In this document: positions 54,757 through 63,103 of the stretch, piece by piece
Position numbering within the stretch: position 1 is the first letter of the stretch
Layout: the number at the start of each line of letters is the position of its first letter
Source of the DNA: Paenibacillus sp. 1001270B_150601_E10
GTDB lineage: Bacteria; Bacillota; Bacilli; Paenibacillales; Paenibacillaceae
Assembly (NCBI RefSeq): GCF_015558675.1
Contig: NZ_JADMOL010000001.1
Span: forward strand, 990,865-1,054,864
Direction of reading: 5' to 3'
DNA: 64,000 bases
Position numbers and translations under genes: made by a program
The notes under the pieces: model-generated
Told to the model about the DNA's origin: nothing
What the model saw: only the letters and a program-made list of their open reading frames with translations
The model's database searches: none

Positions 54757-55149
54757 TTACATATACGAATGGCCTTGATAGCTCTGCGGCTGCTGTGAGG
54801 CATAAGTGCCATAATAATGAGCGGTACCATGCTGCATCTGATGACTGCCTAGCTTCTGCTGCACGAACTGCTGTGTCTTTTGCATCGTTTGCTGATTTTG
54901 CTGAAGCTGCTTGTCAATTTCCTGCTTCAACACAGGAGTTGAAGCGCTGTACATATTCAATTGATCCATCAAATAGTACAAATCGCTTTGCAGTTTCAAC
55001 GTATCATTGGTCAGATTCATGAACATTTGGCGTACAACCGGGCAGCTTGCTTCTGTCACCGCTGTGGTATACTCGCGTGATGTTCTCTTTAGATCAGCAA
55101 GGATCGTGTATAGCAAATCCTCTTCTTGCATAAAGGATGATTGGTGCAT
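54757..55149 (-). CDS. CotF-type spore coat protein
   Basis: 130 residues, AGGAGGGAG binding site. The CotF-like four-helix core is visible as EEDLLYTILADLKRTSREYTTAVTEA and LYYLMDQLNMY; the tail is rich in Gln, His and Tyr (GTYASQQPQSYQGHSYM), typical of coat proteins. It is 21 nt downstream of another coat-type gene. Expected to be made in the mother cell late in sporulation. Confidence 0.85.
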   Translation of the reverse strand: MHQSSFMQEEDLLYTILADLKRTSREYTTAVTEASCPVVRQMFMNLTNDTLKLQSDLYYLMDQLNMYSASTPVLKQEIDKQLQQNQQTMQKTQQFVQQKLGSHQMQHGTAHYYGTYASQQPQSYQGHSYM

Positions 55150-55170
55150 ATTGAATCTCCCTCCTATCTA

Positions 55171-55428
55171 TTATTGAGATGCTTGATTCTGCTGCGGCTG
55201 TGTAGGCGCCATTTGTGCGTGTTGAGCAATCGCATTTGTAAGTGTATGGATGTGCTGCTGGTGCATTTGAATAAAGTTCGTCAGCAACTGGTTGACTTCA
55301 GGATGGACCTGGCTTGCCGCTGTAGCTGCTGCTTGCTTCAATAGCAAGTCTTCATTGGAAATGCTATCTACGATGTACTCCAACTCTTTACCTGACAATG
55401 GTCTCATATTCATACCGGATGTGTGCAT
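55171..55428 (-). CDS. Small coat-associated protein of the CotF-like gene pair
   Basis: 85 residues from ATG 55428 (MHTSGMNMRPLSGKEL), AAAGGAG 9 nt upstream. Mostly helical with LEYIVDSISNEDLLLKQAAATA and VNQLLTNFIQMHQQHI, ending in a Gln/Pro-rich tail. Similar in style to the N-terminal part of CotF/YhcQ proteins; the two genes may be halves of one functional unit. Family not firmly identified. Confidence 0.7.
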   Translation of the reverse strand: MHTSGMNMRPLSGKELEYIVDSISNEDLLLKQAAATAASQVHPEVNQLLTNFIQMHQQHIHTLTNAIAQHAQMAPTQPQQNQASQ

Positions 55429-55516
55429 GATTGTCATCTCCTTTCAAGACTGGATATGACGTATTATGAGCTTCTCATTAGGGAAATATGTAACTGGTAA
55501 AGGAGAGATTACATAC

Positions 55517-56749
55517 ATGAAGTTGATAAATGGCGCGCCTGGTTGGCCGAAATTAACCTCAAGCACTTGGACATATCCCGCGTTGCAGGAAGATGTGGAA
55601 TGCGATGTTCTAGTCATTGGCGCAGGGATGAGCGGCGGTCTGATTTCTCATGAGTTGGCAAAGAAAGGATTACGCACCGTTACGGTTGAAAAGCGAAGTG
55701 TAGGTGCAGGCAGCACCTGCGCGAATACCGGCTTGCTTCAATTTTGCAATGACAAGCCCTTGTCTGCATGCATAAACTCATTTGGTCTTGATCAAGGTGT
55801 ACGCTTCTATAAACTTTGTGAGCAAGCTGTAAAAAAGCTTCTTGCTATTCATGATTCCCTTCTAACGAAAGCCGATATGTTTCCTAGAAGCAGCCTTTAC
55901 TTTGCAAGCGAAGAAGCGGATGTCCCAGGACTGAAAGCGGAATACCAGGCCCTGAAACAGCATGGTTTTTCTGTGGAATGGCGGGAAGAAAAGCATATAG
56001 AGGCTTCTTTTGGGTTCCGAAAGCCGGCAGGCATTGTTACGCACGGAGATGCAGAGATAAATCCAGCAGCATTTGTACAATCTCTTTTTGAGACGGCTAC
56101 CAAAAAATATGGCCTTCAGCTATTTGAGCATACGAGAGTAGCAAGACGCGAGGATCATGCTGATCATATTACGATCTTCACCGACAACGGCAGCAAGATT
56201 ACGACGAAGCATATCGTTTATGCAACTGGCTATGAAACACAAGAATACAAGAAAGACGAAAATGCCGTACTGGAAAGCTCATTTGCTATCATTACAGAAC
56301 CAGTAGAAGATATTGATAAGGTGTGGCCTGACAAATATATGATCTGGGAAACCGCTCGGCCCTATAAATATTTCCGAATGACAACGGATAATAGGATCGT
56401 TGCTGGAGGGTTTGACTTCGGTTCGAATATATGGGAAGAACGTGAGCGCATGCTGGCTCAAGCTGCGAAGAAGCTTGAAGCAGAAATTGAAAAGCTGTTT
56501 CCTACTTTGGCTCCCATTCATGCTGAGTATCCATGGGCTGCTGCTTTCTGCAGCACACACGATGGACTCCCGATGATTGGCACTCACCCCAACTACAATC
56601 GTTCAACTTTTATACAAGCCTATGGAGGCAACGGTGATGTATACTGCAGCATCGCAACAGACATTATCCCTGCTTTGATAGAGCATGGCTACCATCCCGA
56701 TGCTGAGCTGTTTCGGTTCGATCGACCTCACACCCCTTCTGTTTCTTAG
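55517..56749 (+). CDS. FAD-dependent amine/DAO-type oxidoreductase
   Basis: 410 residues from ATG 55517 (MKLINGAPGWPK), GGAGAG upstream. FAD-binding Rossmann motif DVLVIGAGMSGGLISHEL, then VEKRSVGAGSTCANTGLLQF as in the DAO family. Lacks the Rieske domain that some relatives carry at the C-terminus. Substrate unknown (amino acid or amine). Diverges from the coat genes with an 88-bp gap. Confidence 0.85.
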   Translation: MKLINGAPGWPKLTSSTWTYPALQEDVECDVLVIGAGMSGGLISHELAKKGLRTVTVEKRSVGAGSTCANTGLLQFCNDKPLSACINSFGLDQGVRFYKLCEQAVKKLLAIHDSLLTKADMFPRSSLYFASEEADVPGLKAEYQALKQHGFSVEWREEKHIEASFGFRKPAGIVTHGDAEINPAAFVQSLFETATKKYGLQLFEHTRVARREDHADHITIFTDNGSKITTKHIVYATGYETQEYKKDENAVLESSFAIITEPVEDIDKVWPDKYMIWETARPYKYFRMTTDNRIVAGGFDFGSNIWEERERMLAQAAKKLEAEIEKLFPTLAPIHAEYPWAAAFCSTHDGLPMIGTHPNYNRSTFIQAYGGNGDVYCSIATDIIPALIEHGYHPDAELFRFDRPHTPSVS

Positions 56750-56764
56750 TGTTAAGGAAGTTAA

Positions 56765-56801
56765 AAAGAGGCAAGTCAGATGACAACTGACCTGCCTCTT
56801 T
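56765..56801. terminator. Bidirectional terminator
   Basis: AAAGAGGC-AAGTCAG pairs with CTGACCTGCCTCTTT across a short loop with one bulge; T-rich on both exits. Serves the oxidoreductase and the convergent MFS gene. Confidence 0.85.
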
Positions 56802-56861
56802 GTTATGACCAGACACCTCGCTTGCTGCGGCATTGCGTACCTTCATATCCTTGCTTATAGC

Positions 56862-58112
56862 CTATGTAGGCGATGGAGACTTGCGCTGAACCAATCTTCG
56901 CATGAGCCATGCGCTTAGTATCGGCATGCACCCGATGACGGCTAAATAGGTAACGATCACCTCAGGCTTGTTAGAGATGGATACAATCACAATAAACGTC
57001 AAAATAGACAAGGACCGTCCAGCAAACAGGCCCAATTCGCGCAGTACAGTTAGCTCTACGCGCTGCCCCACTGCTTCATTGCTTTCCGCCATGAGATCGA
57101 AGGTTGTAGAGGTCATAGGAATGACGAATAACGGCGAAGCAAGTGCCATTCCCATGCCGAACAGGAGCAGTGTTATATATTGCACCTTTACAAACAACGG
57201 AATGACGACGATCCCCATTGCGATCGCTCCCGCCAGCAATCCAAGCGATCGATACTTCCATTTCATGAAGCGGCCAACCACATAGTAAGACATTAATCCC
57301 ACAACAGAGGTGATTAAGGTATAATTGCCAAGCTTGACTTCATTTGCAGTCGCAACGAATACGAGAAGACCGATCAAAAATCCATAGGAACCGTCTCTTA
57401 GTCCTTGTGCCGCTAAGGCAAAAAAGGTTTTTTGCCATGGACTGTCAGCATTCATCCACAGCTTTAACGGTATGGACCATTGATAGGCGCATCCAGGCGG
57501 TCGCTTTTTCAGCCAAAAGCTAAGAACGACACCGATGGAGAAGATCACGATGGATGCCATAAAGATATAGTTGTAGCCTATATCAGAAAAGTAGCCGATA
57601 AGAAGCCCTGACAGCCACGGTGCAACCATGCTTGAACCTGAGCCTAGAAGCCCTACCCATCCATTGAAAACATCGCGGTTATCCGCATCCGTCACTTCAA
57701 AATAAACGACATTAAACGCTAGCCAAAAGGCACCCATGGCAGTCCCCATCATAATGCCTAGCAGCCATATCCAGTCGATCGCTTGTTTGCCAAGAAAGAG
57801 GACAAACATATAGAACGTTCCAGACAAAATGATGCCTAGCCGCAGACAATTCATTTTGTTGTGTTCTTTTACCCATTTCCCACCTAAGATAAAAGTAGCG
57901 CCCAAGGACAGCTGCTGTATAAGTGCAAACCATCCAATGAGCGCATAGTCGGGGCGTACTTTCCATAAAAATACGTTCACAAAAGTGCCTGAAAATGCAT
58001 TGGCACATGCAAACAATCCATACACAAGCAAGAGGAGTTTCGTTTGACCATCCAAGCGTGCTTGCACTAGGGTAACCCCCTTCGCGCCTATAGTCTCGTT
58101 AAGCTCTGACAC
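56862..58112 (-). CDS. MFS transporter
   Basis: 416 residues with about 12 hydrophobic helices. The loop RDVFNGWVGLLGSGSSMVAPWLSGLLIGYF and the paired FF/LL-rich helices fit the major facilitator superfamily. No substrate-specific motif is visible. Probably monocistronic. Confidence 0.87.
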   Translation of the reverse strand: MSELNETIGAKGVTLVQARLDGQTKLLLLVYGLFACANAFSGTFVNVFLWKVRPDYALIGWFALIQQLSLGATFILGGKWVKEHNKMNCLRLGIILSGTFYMFVLFLGKQAIDWIWLLGIMMGTAMGAFWLAFNVVYFEVTDADNRDVFNGWVGLLGSGSSMVAPWLSGLLIGYFSDIGYNYIFMASIVIFSIGVVLSFWLKKRPPGCAYQWSIPLKLWMNADSPWQKTFFALAAQGLRDGSYGFLIGLLVFVATANEVKLGNYTLITSVVGLMSYYVVGRFMKWKYRSLGLLAGAIAMGIVVIPLFVKVQYITLLLFGMGMALASPLFVIPMTSTTFDLMAESNEAVGQRVELTVLRELGLFAGRSLSILTFIVIVSISNKPEVIVTYLAVIGCMPILSAWLMRRLVQRKSPSPT

Positions 58113-58167
58113 TTAAGATACCCTAAAGCGCTAAGGTTCATCATCACTTCAACCATTTTCCAGCCGC

Positions 58168-58713
58168 TTATTCAGACTTGCTTAGACGCTGAATGGATTC
58201 ATGAAGCTGCAAGCGAGCCTTATCATCCAAAAACTTGGATACCTGATAGCAGGACATGCAGGTATAGACATTCATCGTGTACGGTGCCTGTAAAAGTGGT
58301 CCGTGATCGCCGACTGCATGAGGCATAAAGCCTTCGCTAACCGCTTCCTTTCCTACAAACACCATATACTCTCTGCACTGCGGGCATTCCGGGACTTCTT
58401 CCTGTTCATGAAGCAGCACATCCATGCCCTCCTGGGTCTTGATAGCTTCCGGACTATCGTACAGAATCCCTTCATCTTCCCATTGGAAGTTGGACCAGCC
58501 TAATTCTTTGTGGTCATGATCCTCTTCATCCTTATCATCTGATTCGTCGGATCGTGCATCTTTATTCATTTCCTTATTAGGATCAAGATCAACTTGAAGC
58601 GTCATATAATCCCTCAAGCTATTGTTGCAATAAGGGCATTCGTCCTCAGGACCCAATTCTTCATCCCAAATTATCTCGGTGTCGCACCATGGACATACGG
58701 TATTAGTCGTCAC
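58168..58713 (-). CDS. Zinc-ribbon protein of unknown function
   Basis: 181 residues from GTG 58713 (VTTNTVCPWCDTE), AGGT 9 nt upstream. Three CxxC modules: CPWC and CPYC at the N-terminus (one treble-clef or ribbon), CPQC in the middle and CMSC near the C-terminus (second zinc site). A highly acidic segment (DESDDKDEEDHDHKE) lies between. Cytosolic, no known family; possibly a nucleic-acid or protein adaptor. Confidence 0.75.
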   Translation of the reverse strand: MTTNTVCPWCDTEIIWDEELGPEDECPYCNNSLRDYMTLQVDLDPNKEMNKDARSDESDDKDEEDHDHKELGWSNFQWEDEGILYDSPEAIKTQEGMDVLLHEQEEVPECPQCREYMVFVGKEAVSEGFMPHAVGDHGPLLQAPYTMNVYTCMSCYQVSKFLDDKARLQLHESIQRLSKSE

Positions 58714-58780
58714 AATTGATCGACCTGCCTTCCTGTTCAAACTGTTGTTGCGTGTATGCTGTATTCTTAGGTGTACAAGG

Positions 58781-58864
58781 TCAACCAATGTTCATCCAAT
58801 AGATGATGCCAACGACCAAAAAGATCATGGCAAGAGCGAGCAATGTTCCCCATAAATACTTCAT
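58781..58864 (-). CDS. 27-residue membrane peptide
   Basis: ATG 58864 to TGA 58783-58781. The peptide (MKYLWGTLLALAMIFLVV...) is one membrane helix with the short tail WMNIG. AAGGAGAAG lies 10-12 nt upstream, a slightly long spacing. Located between mutS2 and the zinc-ribbon gene, same strand. No family recognised. Confidence 0.5.
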   Translation of the reverse strand: MKYLWGTLLALAMIFLVVGIIYWMNIG

Positions 58865-58925
58865 CGCAGCTAACTTCTCCTTTTCCTATGAAAAGCGTTC
58901 TGTTATCGTTGTCCTGACCTTAGCG

Positions 58926-61283
58926 TTACTTAAGCTCAGCTACTGTAACTCCCATGCCGCCCTCATTGAAGGCACCATTCCGGTAAGATTTCACATGCTT
59001 ATGACGCTTCAAGAATTCCTGGATCCCTGCGCGCAGCACGCCTGTACCTTTACCGTGGATGATGTACACGAGATTCAAGTTGCCAAGCAGCGCCTCGTCC
59101 AAGAAACGGTCGACCTCCATGATCGCTTCTTCGAGATTCTCTCCTCGAAGGTCTAGCTCTGAACGAACATGTTCTCCGCGCGTGCGCTTAACATTCGCTC
59201 CAGTACGCTGTTTTTCAGGAGCCTGCTGCTTCGCAGATGCGATCAGCTCTAGATCGTCCTTTCGCACCTTCATTTTCATTATACCAAGCTGAACAACAGC
59301 CTCATTGCCCGATATTTCAACAACGTGGCCCTTTTGGTTCAAGCTATACACCTTTACCTCATCGCCAGGCTCTATCACGCCTGCTGGCTTCTTCTTCGCA
59401 CTCTTTGCAGCAAGCTTCTTCGCTGGAGCCGCTTCATCAAGCCGTTTCCTCGCTTCGGTAAGCTCATGCTCTTTTACCTTCTCGCCTTCCATTGCGAGCA
59501 GGCGAAGTTCAGTAATAACATCATCCGCTTCTTTAAGCGCCTTGTTTACAATTTCTCGAGCTTCTTCCTCCGCCTTAGCAATTCGCTTCTCTCGAGATGC
59601 TTCGATCCGATCATTTTGCTCTATAAGCTCACGCTGCAGCTTCTCATTCTCCATGCGAAGCTGTTCAGCCTTCTTACGCTCTTCCTCCGCATCCAGACGG
59701 TTACGTTCCAGTGAAGCAATCATCGTCTCGATCCGCATATCCTCTTCCGTTACTTCCCCGCGGGCATGATCGATAATATCCTTCGATAAGCCTAGACGCT
59801 CTGCAATCGCAAACGCATTGCTTCGTCCTGGAACACCAAGAAGCAATCGATAGGTCGGCCGAAGAGTCTCTACATCGAATTCCATGCTCGCATTCAGGAT
59901 GCCTTGTCGTTCATAGGCATAAGCCTTCAACTCGGAGTAGTGCGTCGTTGCAACGATTCGGCAGTTCATGCGATGCATATGCTCTAGAATCGCGATTGCG
60001 AGCGCTGAACCTTCTGCTGGATCCGTACCTGCACCAAGCTCATCCAGCAGGATCAAGCTTTTTGGCGTCATCATACTCAAGATTCGAATGATATTGGTCA
60101 AATGGCTTGAGAATGTACTCAAGCTCTGCTCAATGCTCTGCTCGTCGCCGATATCCGCATATATTGCATCAAAGACGCAAAGCTCGCTCTCTTCGTTGGC
60201 ATGGATAAACAAGCCTGACATCGCCATTAAACTTAACAGGCCAATCGTTTTCAAGGAAACGGTCTTACCGCCGGTGTTAGGTCCTGTTACGATAATGGTC
60301 GTGTAACCATCGCCAAGCTCCACATCCGTTGGCACAACCTGATCTCTTGCGATGAGGGGATGACGCGCCTTCTTCAGCTTCAAATACCCACGATCATTCA
60401 TGATCGGAAGCGTTGCGCGCTGCTCATGGGCATAGCGAGCCTTTGCAAAGATAAAGTCCAGATCCGACACCGTTTCTGTATCGTAAAGAAGCGCATCCGC
60501 CTGCTCGCCTACAAGATCCGTTAATTCGGATAAAATACGCTCAATCTCGCGTTCCTCGCGAAGCTTCGTCTCGCGAAGCTTATTGTTCATCGTCACGATG
60601 GATTCCGGCTCAATGAATAATGTAGCACCTGAGCTGGATTGATCATGTACAATCCCGCCAAAGTGCGAGCGATACTCCTGCTTTACCGGAATAACATAGC
60701 GATCATTTCGAATCGTAATGATCTGCTCCTGAAGCATCTTGGATGTGCTTGAGCTTCTTACCAATGACTCCAGCTTCTCCCGAATGCGCGTCTCCCCGAT
60801 ACGAAGATCACGTCTGATGCTGGCAAGCTCAGAGCTTGCTTGATCCAACACTTCACCTTGATCATCGATGCAGCGACGAATCGCGTCTTCAAGCGCCTTC
60901 TGATCGCTAAGGCTCTCCACCATATGATATAAGATCGTAACAGGATGATCTTCATGCACGCTGGCAATATAACGAGTCAGCCTTCTTCCCGCATTGGTCA
61001 GGGCTGATATGTCCCACAGCTCTTGAGGGTTCAGCATTCCTCCAATACGCGCTCGTTTCACTGAAGGACGAATATCCGTAACGCCTGCAAAAGGCGCACC
61101 GCCCTTTAAGCGATCGACTGCAAGAGCTTCATCTGTCGCCTGCAAGCGACGATTCACTTCTTCGAGATCAGAGCTTGGCTCAAGCTGCAGCGCCGCTTCT
61201 GCTCCAAGCGGAGTGGATGCATGCCTGGACAGCGCATGGAGGATTTTATGGTATTCCAAGGTTTTATATATTTTCGAATCCAA
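58926..61283 (-). CDS. mutS2: MutS2 ATPase/endonuclease
   Basis: 785 residues, normal size. Start is TTG 61283 (LDSKIYKTLEYHKIL) 9 nt after AAGGAG. Walker A TGPNTGGKT and Walker B LILLDELGAGTDP, a long coiled-coil, KOW-like segment and a C-terminal Smr domain with LDLRGEN and HGKGTGVLR. MutS2 suppresses recombination and in B. subtilis also rescues collided ribosomes. Usual zapA-cvpA-polX neighbours are only partly present: cvpA lies 1.2 kb away. Confidence 0.96.
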   Translation of the reverse strand: MDSKIYKTLEYHKILHALSRHASTPLGAEAALQLEPSSDLEEVNRRLQATDEALAVDRLKGGAPFAGVTDIRPSVKRARIGGMLNPQELWDISALTNAGRRLTRYIASVHEDHPVTILYHMVESLSDQKALEDAIRRCIDDQGEVLDQASSELASIRRDLRIGETRIREKLESLVRSSSTSKMLQEQIITIRNDRYVIPVKQEYRSHFGGIVHDQSSSGATLFIEPESIVTMNNKLRETKLREEREIERILSELTDLVGEQADALLYDTETVSDLDFIFAKARYAHEQRATLPIMNDRGYLKLKKARHPLIARDQVVPTDVELGDGYTTIIVTGPNTGGKTVSLKTIGLLSLMAMSGLFIHANEESELCVFDAIYADIGDEQSIEQSLSTFSSHLTNIIRILSMMTPKSLILLDELGAGTDPAEGSALAIAILEHMHRMNCRIVATTHYSELKAYAYERQGILNASMEFDVETLRPTYRLLLGVPGRSNAFAIAERLGLSKDIIDHARGEVTEEDMRIETMIASLERNRLDAEEERKKAEQLRMENEKLQRELIEQNDRIEASREKRIAKAEEEAREIVNKALKEADDVITELRLLAMEGEKVKEHELTEARKRLDEAAPAKKLAAKSAKKKPAGVIEPGDEVKVYSLNQKGHVVEISGNEAVVQLGIMKMKVRKDDLELIASAKQQAPEKQRTGANVKRTRGEHVRSELDLRGENLEEAIMEVDRFLDEALLGNLNLVYIIHGKGTGVLRAGIQEFLKRHKHVKSYRNGAFNEGGMGVTVAELK

Positions 61284-61433
61284 AGGTTACGACTCCTTTC
61301 TGTACCGTATTATAGCGTAACCAGTATGTGGTCGCATCAATGTCGAGACCTGCTTGTAATGAAAGTCCTGACTATGGATACACTAATTGTTGCACAAACT
61401 GTACCCTTTATAAACAAAGGAGGAATTCAAGAC

Positions 61434-61799
61434 ATGAGTTTTCTTGGTCATGTGGTCCGCTTTATCGTCGCGGCTATTGTGCTAATGGTTACGGCTTGGC
61501 TAGTTCCAGCGTTCAGCGTAGGTGGCTTCTGGAGCGCTTTGATTCTTGCTTTGGTCATCGCGCTCATTGGCTGGGTAGTGGAAGCCATTTTCGGCAAACA
61601 GGTTACCCCGTTTGGTCGTGGTATCGTTGGCTTTCTCGTTAGTGCCGCCGTCATTTACGTCGCTCAGTTCTTTGTAGGCGGCGTAACCGTATCGATCGTT
61701 GGCGCATTATTGGCAGCACTCGTTGTCGGAATCATCGATCTGTTCATTCCGGTATCAACTCCATTTGAAGCCGGACGCAGAACTTCTGATAACAAGTAA
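61434..61799 (+). CDS. YvlD/phage holin family 4 membrane protein
   Basis: 121 residues from ATG 61434 (MSFLGHVVRFIVAA), AAAGGAGG upstream. Four hydrophobic helices with FGKQVTPFGRGIVGFL, a pattern of the PF04020 (YvlD) family. Despite the holin label, nothing phage-like surrounds it. YvlD-type proteins are linked to envelope stress in Bacillus. Inserted between cvpA and mutS2. Confidence 0.82.
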   Translation: MSFLGHVVRFIVAAIVLMVTAWLVPAFSVGGFWSALILALVIALIGWVVEAIFGKQVTPFGRGIVGFLVSAAVIYVAQFFVGGVTVSIVGALLAALVVGIIDLFIPVSTPFEAGRRTSDNK

Positions 61800-62059
61800 T
61801 CCAATTGCTTTACCTTCGATATGTGCCCGAACTGAGGCGATCGCCTGTGCAGCGGTCGCCTTTGTGATGTTTAGCGAATCAGTACGGGTGCTTTTCCAAC
61901 CTGGCACCGTTCATATTTCACACTTCTGTCACAACCTCTCGCCTTAGAACGACAGGATTTGCACAAGGGTTTGCGTATAGTTATTCCATTGCACTTATTT
62001 GTGTGATCGGGATCACACTTGTACTTATCACTCTTGCTCATCCAGGGAGGTTTTCATAC

Positions 62060-62422
62060 ATGAAGCATCCAATAGCCATTGCCGCTGCTCTAGCCACATT
62101 AGCCTTCGTAACCGTTGCTTGCAGCAGTAACCAAGTGGAAGAACACCATGCAGCTCAAGTTGACAAAGAAATGGTCATTAAAGCATCCAATTACACCTTC
62201 GAGTCTTCCGAGTACCGCGTAAAGGCCGGAGAAACCGTACGATTTATTCTGGACTCCACGGGGAATCACGGCATTCATATTAAAGAATTGGGGCTTAAGC
62301 TTGACCCTAATCAGACATCCCAAATCCTTACCCCTAAAGAAAAAGGGTCATATCCGTTCCAGTGCTCCATCCTATGCGGACCTGGCCATAAAGAAATGAC
62401 TGCGACACTCATTGTAGAATAG
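62060..62422 (+). CDS. Cupredoxin-domain lipoprotein
   Basis: 120 residues from ATG 62060, AGGGAGG upstream. Signal peptide with lipobox-like VTVACSS, then a single cupredoxin domain with the CuA-type ligand motif CSILCGPGHKEM at the C-terminus and an upstream His in NHGIHIKE. Resembles the copper domain of cytochrome oxidase subunit II without the membrane helices. May shuttle copper or electrons outside the membrane; no oxidase genes are near. Confidence 0.85.
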   Translation: MKHPIAIAAALATLAFVTVACSSNQVEEHHAAQVDKEMVIKASNYTFESSEYRVKAGETVRFILDSTGNHGIHIKELGLKLDPNQTSQILTPKEKGSYPFQCSILCGPGHKEMTATLIVE

Positions 62423-62486
62423 GCTCCTATGCCGACTGAACTTATCGGCGGCATCTAACCACGAGCCAGTAGCTTGTTGAAGCTGT

Positions 62487-63089
62487 CTATAGCCATTGAG
62501 CCCATTGGACAGCTTCAGCAAGAAGGACAGGTGCCCATTCTCCCGTCAATCTCATCCATATTGAGGCAGATGTCCAATGCTGCAAAGCCTCTGAAGGCCA
62601 CGCCATCATCAGCACATAGATTAATCCCCATATCCAAATGAAATGCACCGCCCCAAGGATTCCTCCACATAGCCGATCAAAGGCGCGAATCGGCTTCACG
62701 CTGGACAGCTTGCGCAGCGCAAAGCGAATCAGCCACAAGCCGCTCCACACAAACCCAAAAATCAAGCTAAAGGCCACAATGGCATGAATCAGCTCGTTCC
62801 ATGCGGAATGCTCAATGCGAAGGTCTGTGATCACAGCGCCGCTCGACTCGTTTGTAAACAATCGTTTTTTAACCCAAGGGATAAGATATTCATAGCTCTT
62901 TGCCGCCACAATAAATGCAAAAATCAGGCCGAACAAGGAAAGGGCCTGCGAGCGCAGCCCCTTCCAAGCGCCTATCATGATACAGCATAGACAAAGGAAC
63001 AATATCAGCCAGTCAAGTGCATTCCATTGACCCCAAAAGGCCGCCAAATGATGGCTGGCAGACTGCCACCACTTCTCGATACCCTGCAT
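62487..63089 (-). CDS. CvpA family membrane protein
   Basis: 200 residues from ATG 63089 (MQGIEKWWQS), AAAGGGG upstream. Four membrane helices, with WKGLRSQALSLFGLIFAFIVA matching the CvpA/colicin V production pattern. In B. subtilis the homologue yshB lies in zapA-yshB-polX-mutSB. Here it follows a coiled-coil gene by 14 nt and polX is missing from the gap to mutS2. Confidence 0.85.
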   Translation of the reverse strand: MQGIEKWWQSASHHLAAFWGQWNALDWLILFLCLCCIMIGAWKGLRSQALSLFGLIFAFIVAAKSYEYLIPWVKKRLFTNESSGAVITDLRIEHSAWNELIHAIVAFSLIFGFVWSGLWLIRFALRKLSSVKPIRAFDRLCGGILGAVHFIWIWGLIYVLMMAWPSEALQHWTSASIWMRLTGEWAPVLLAEAVQWAQWL

Positions 63090-63103
63090 GATGCAGTCCC
63101 CTT

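Noticed and set aside
61434-61799. Prophage holin
   Set aside because: No other phage gene is nearby and the sequence fits the chromosomal YvlD family.
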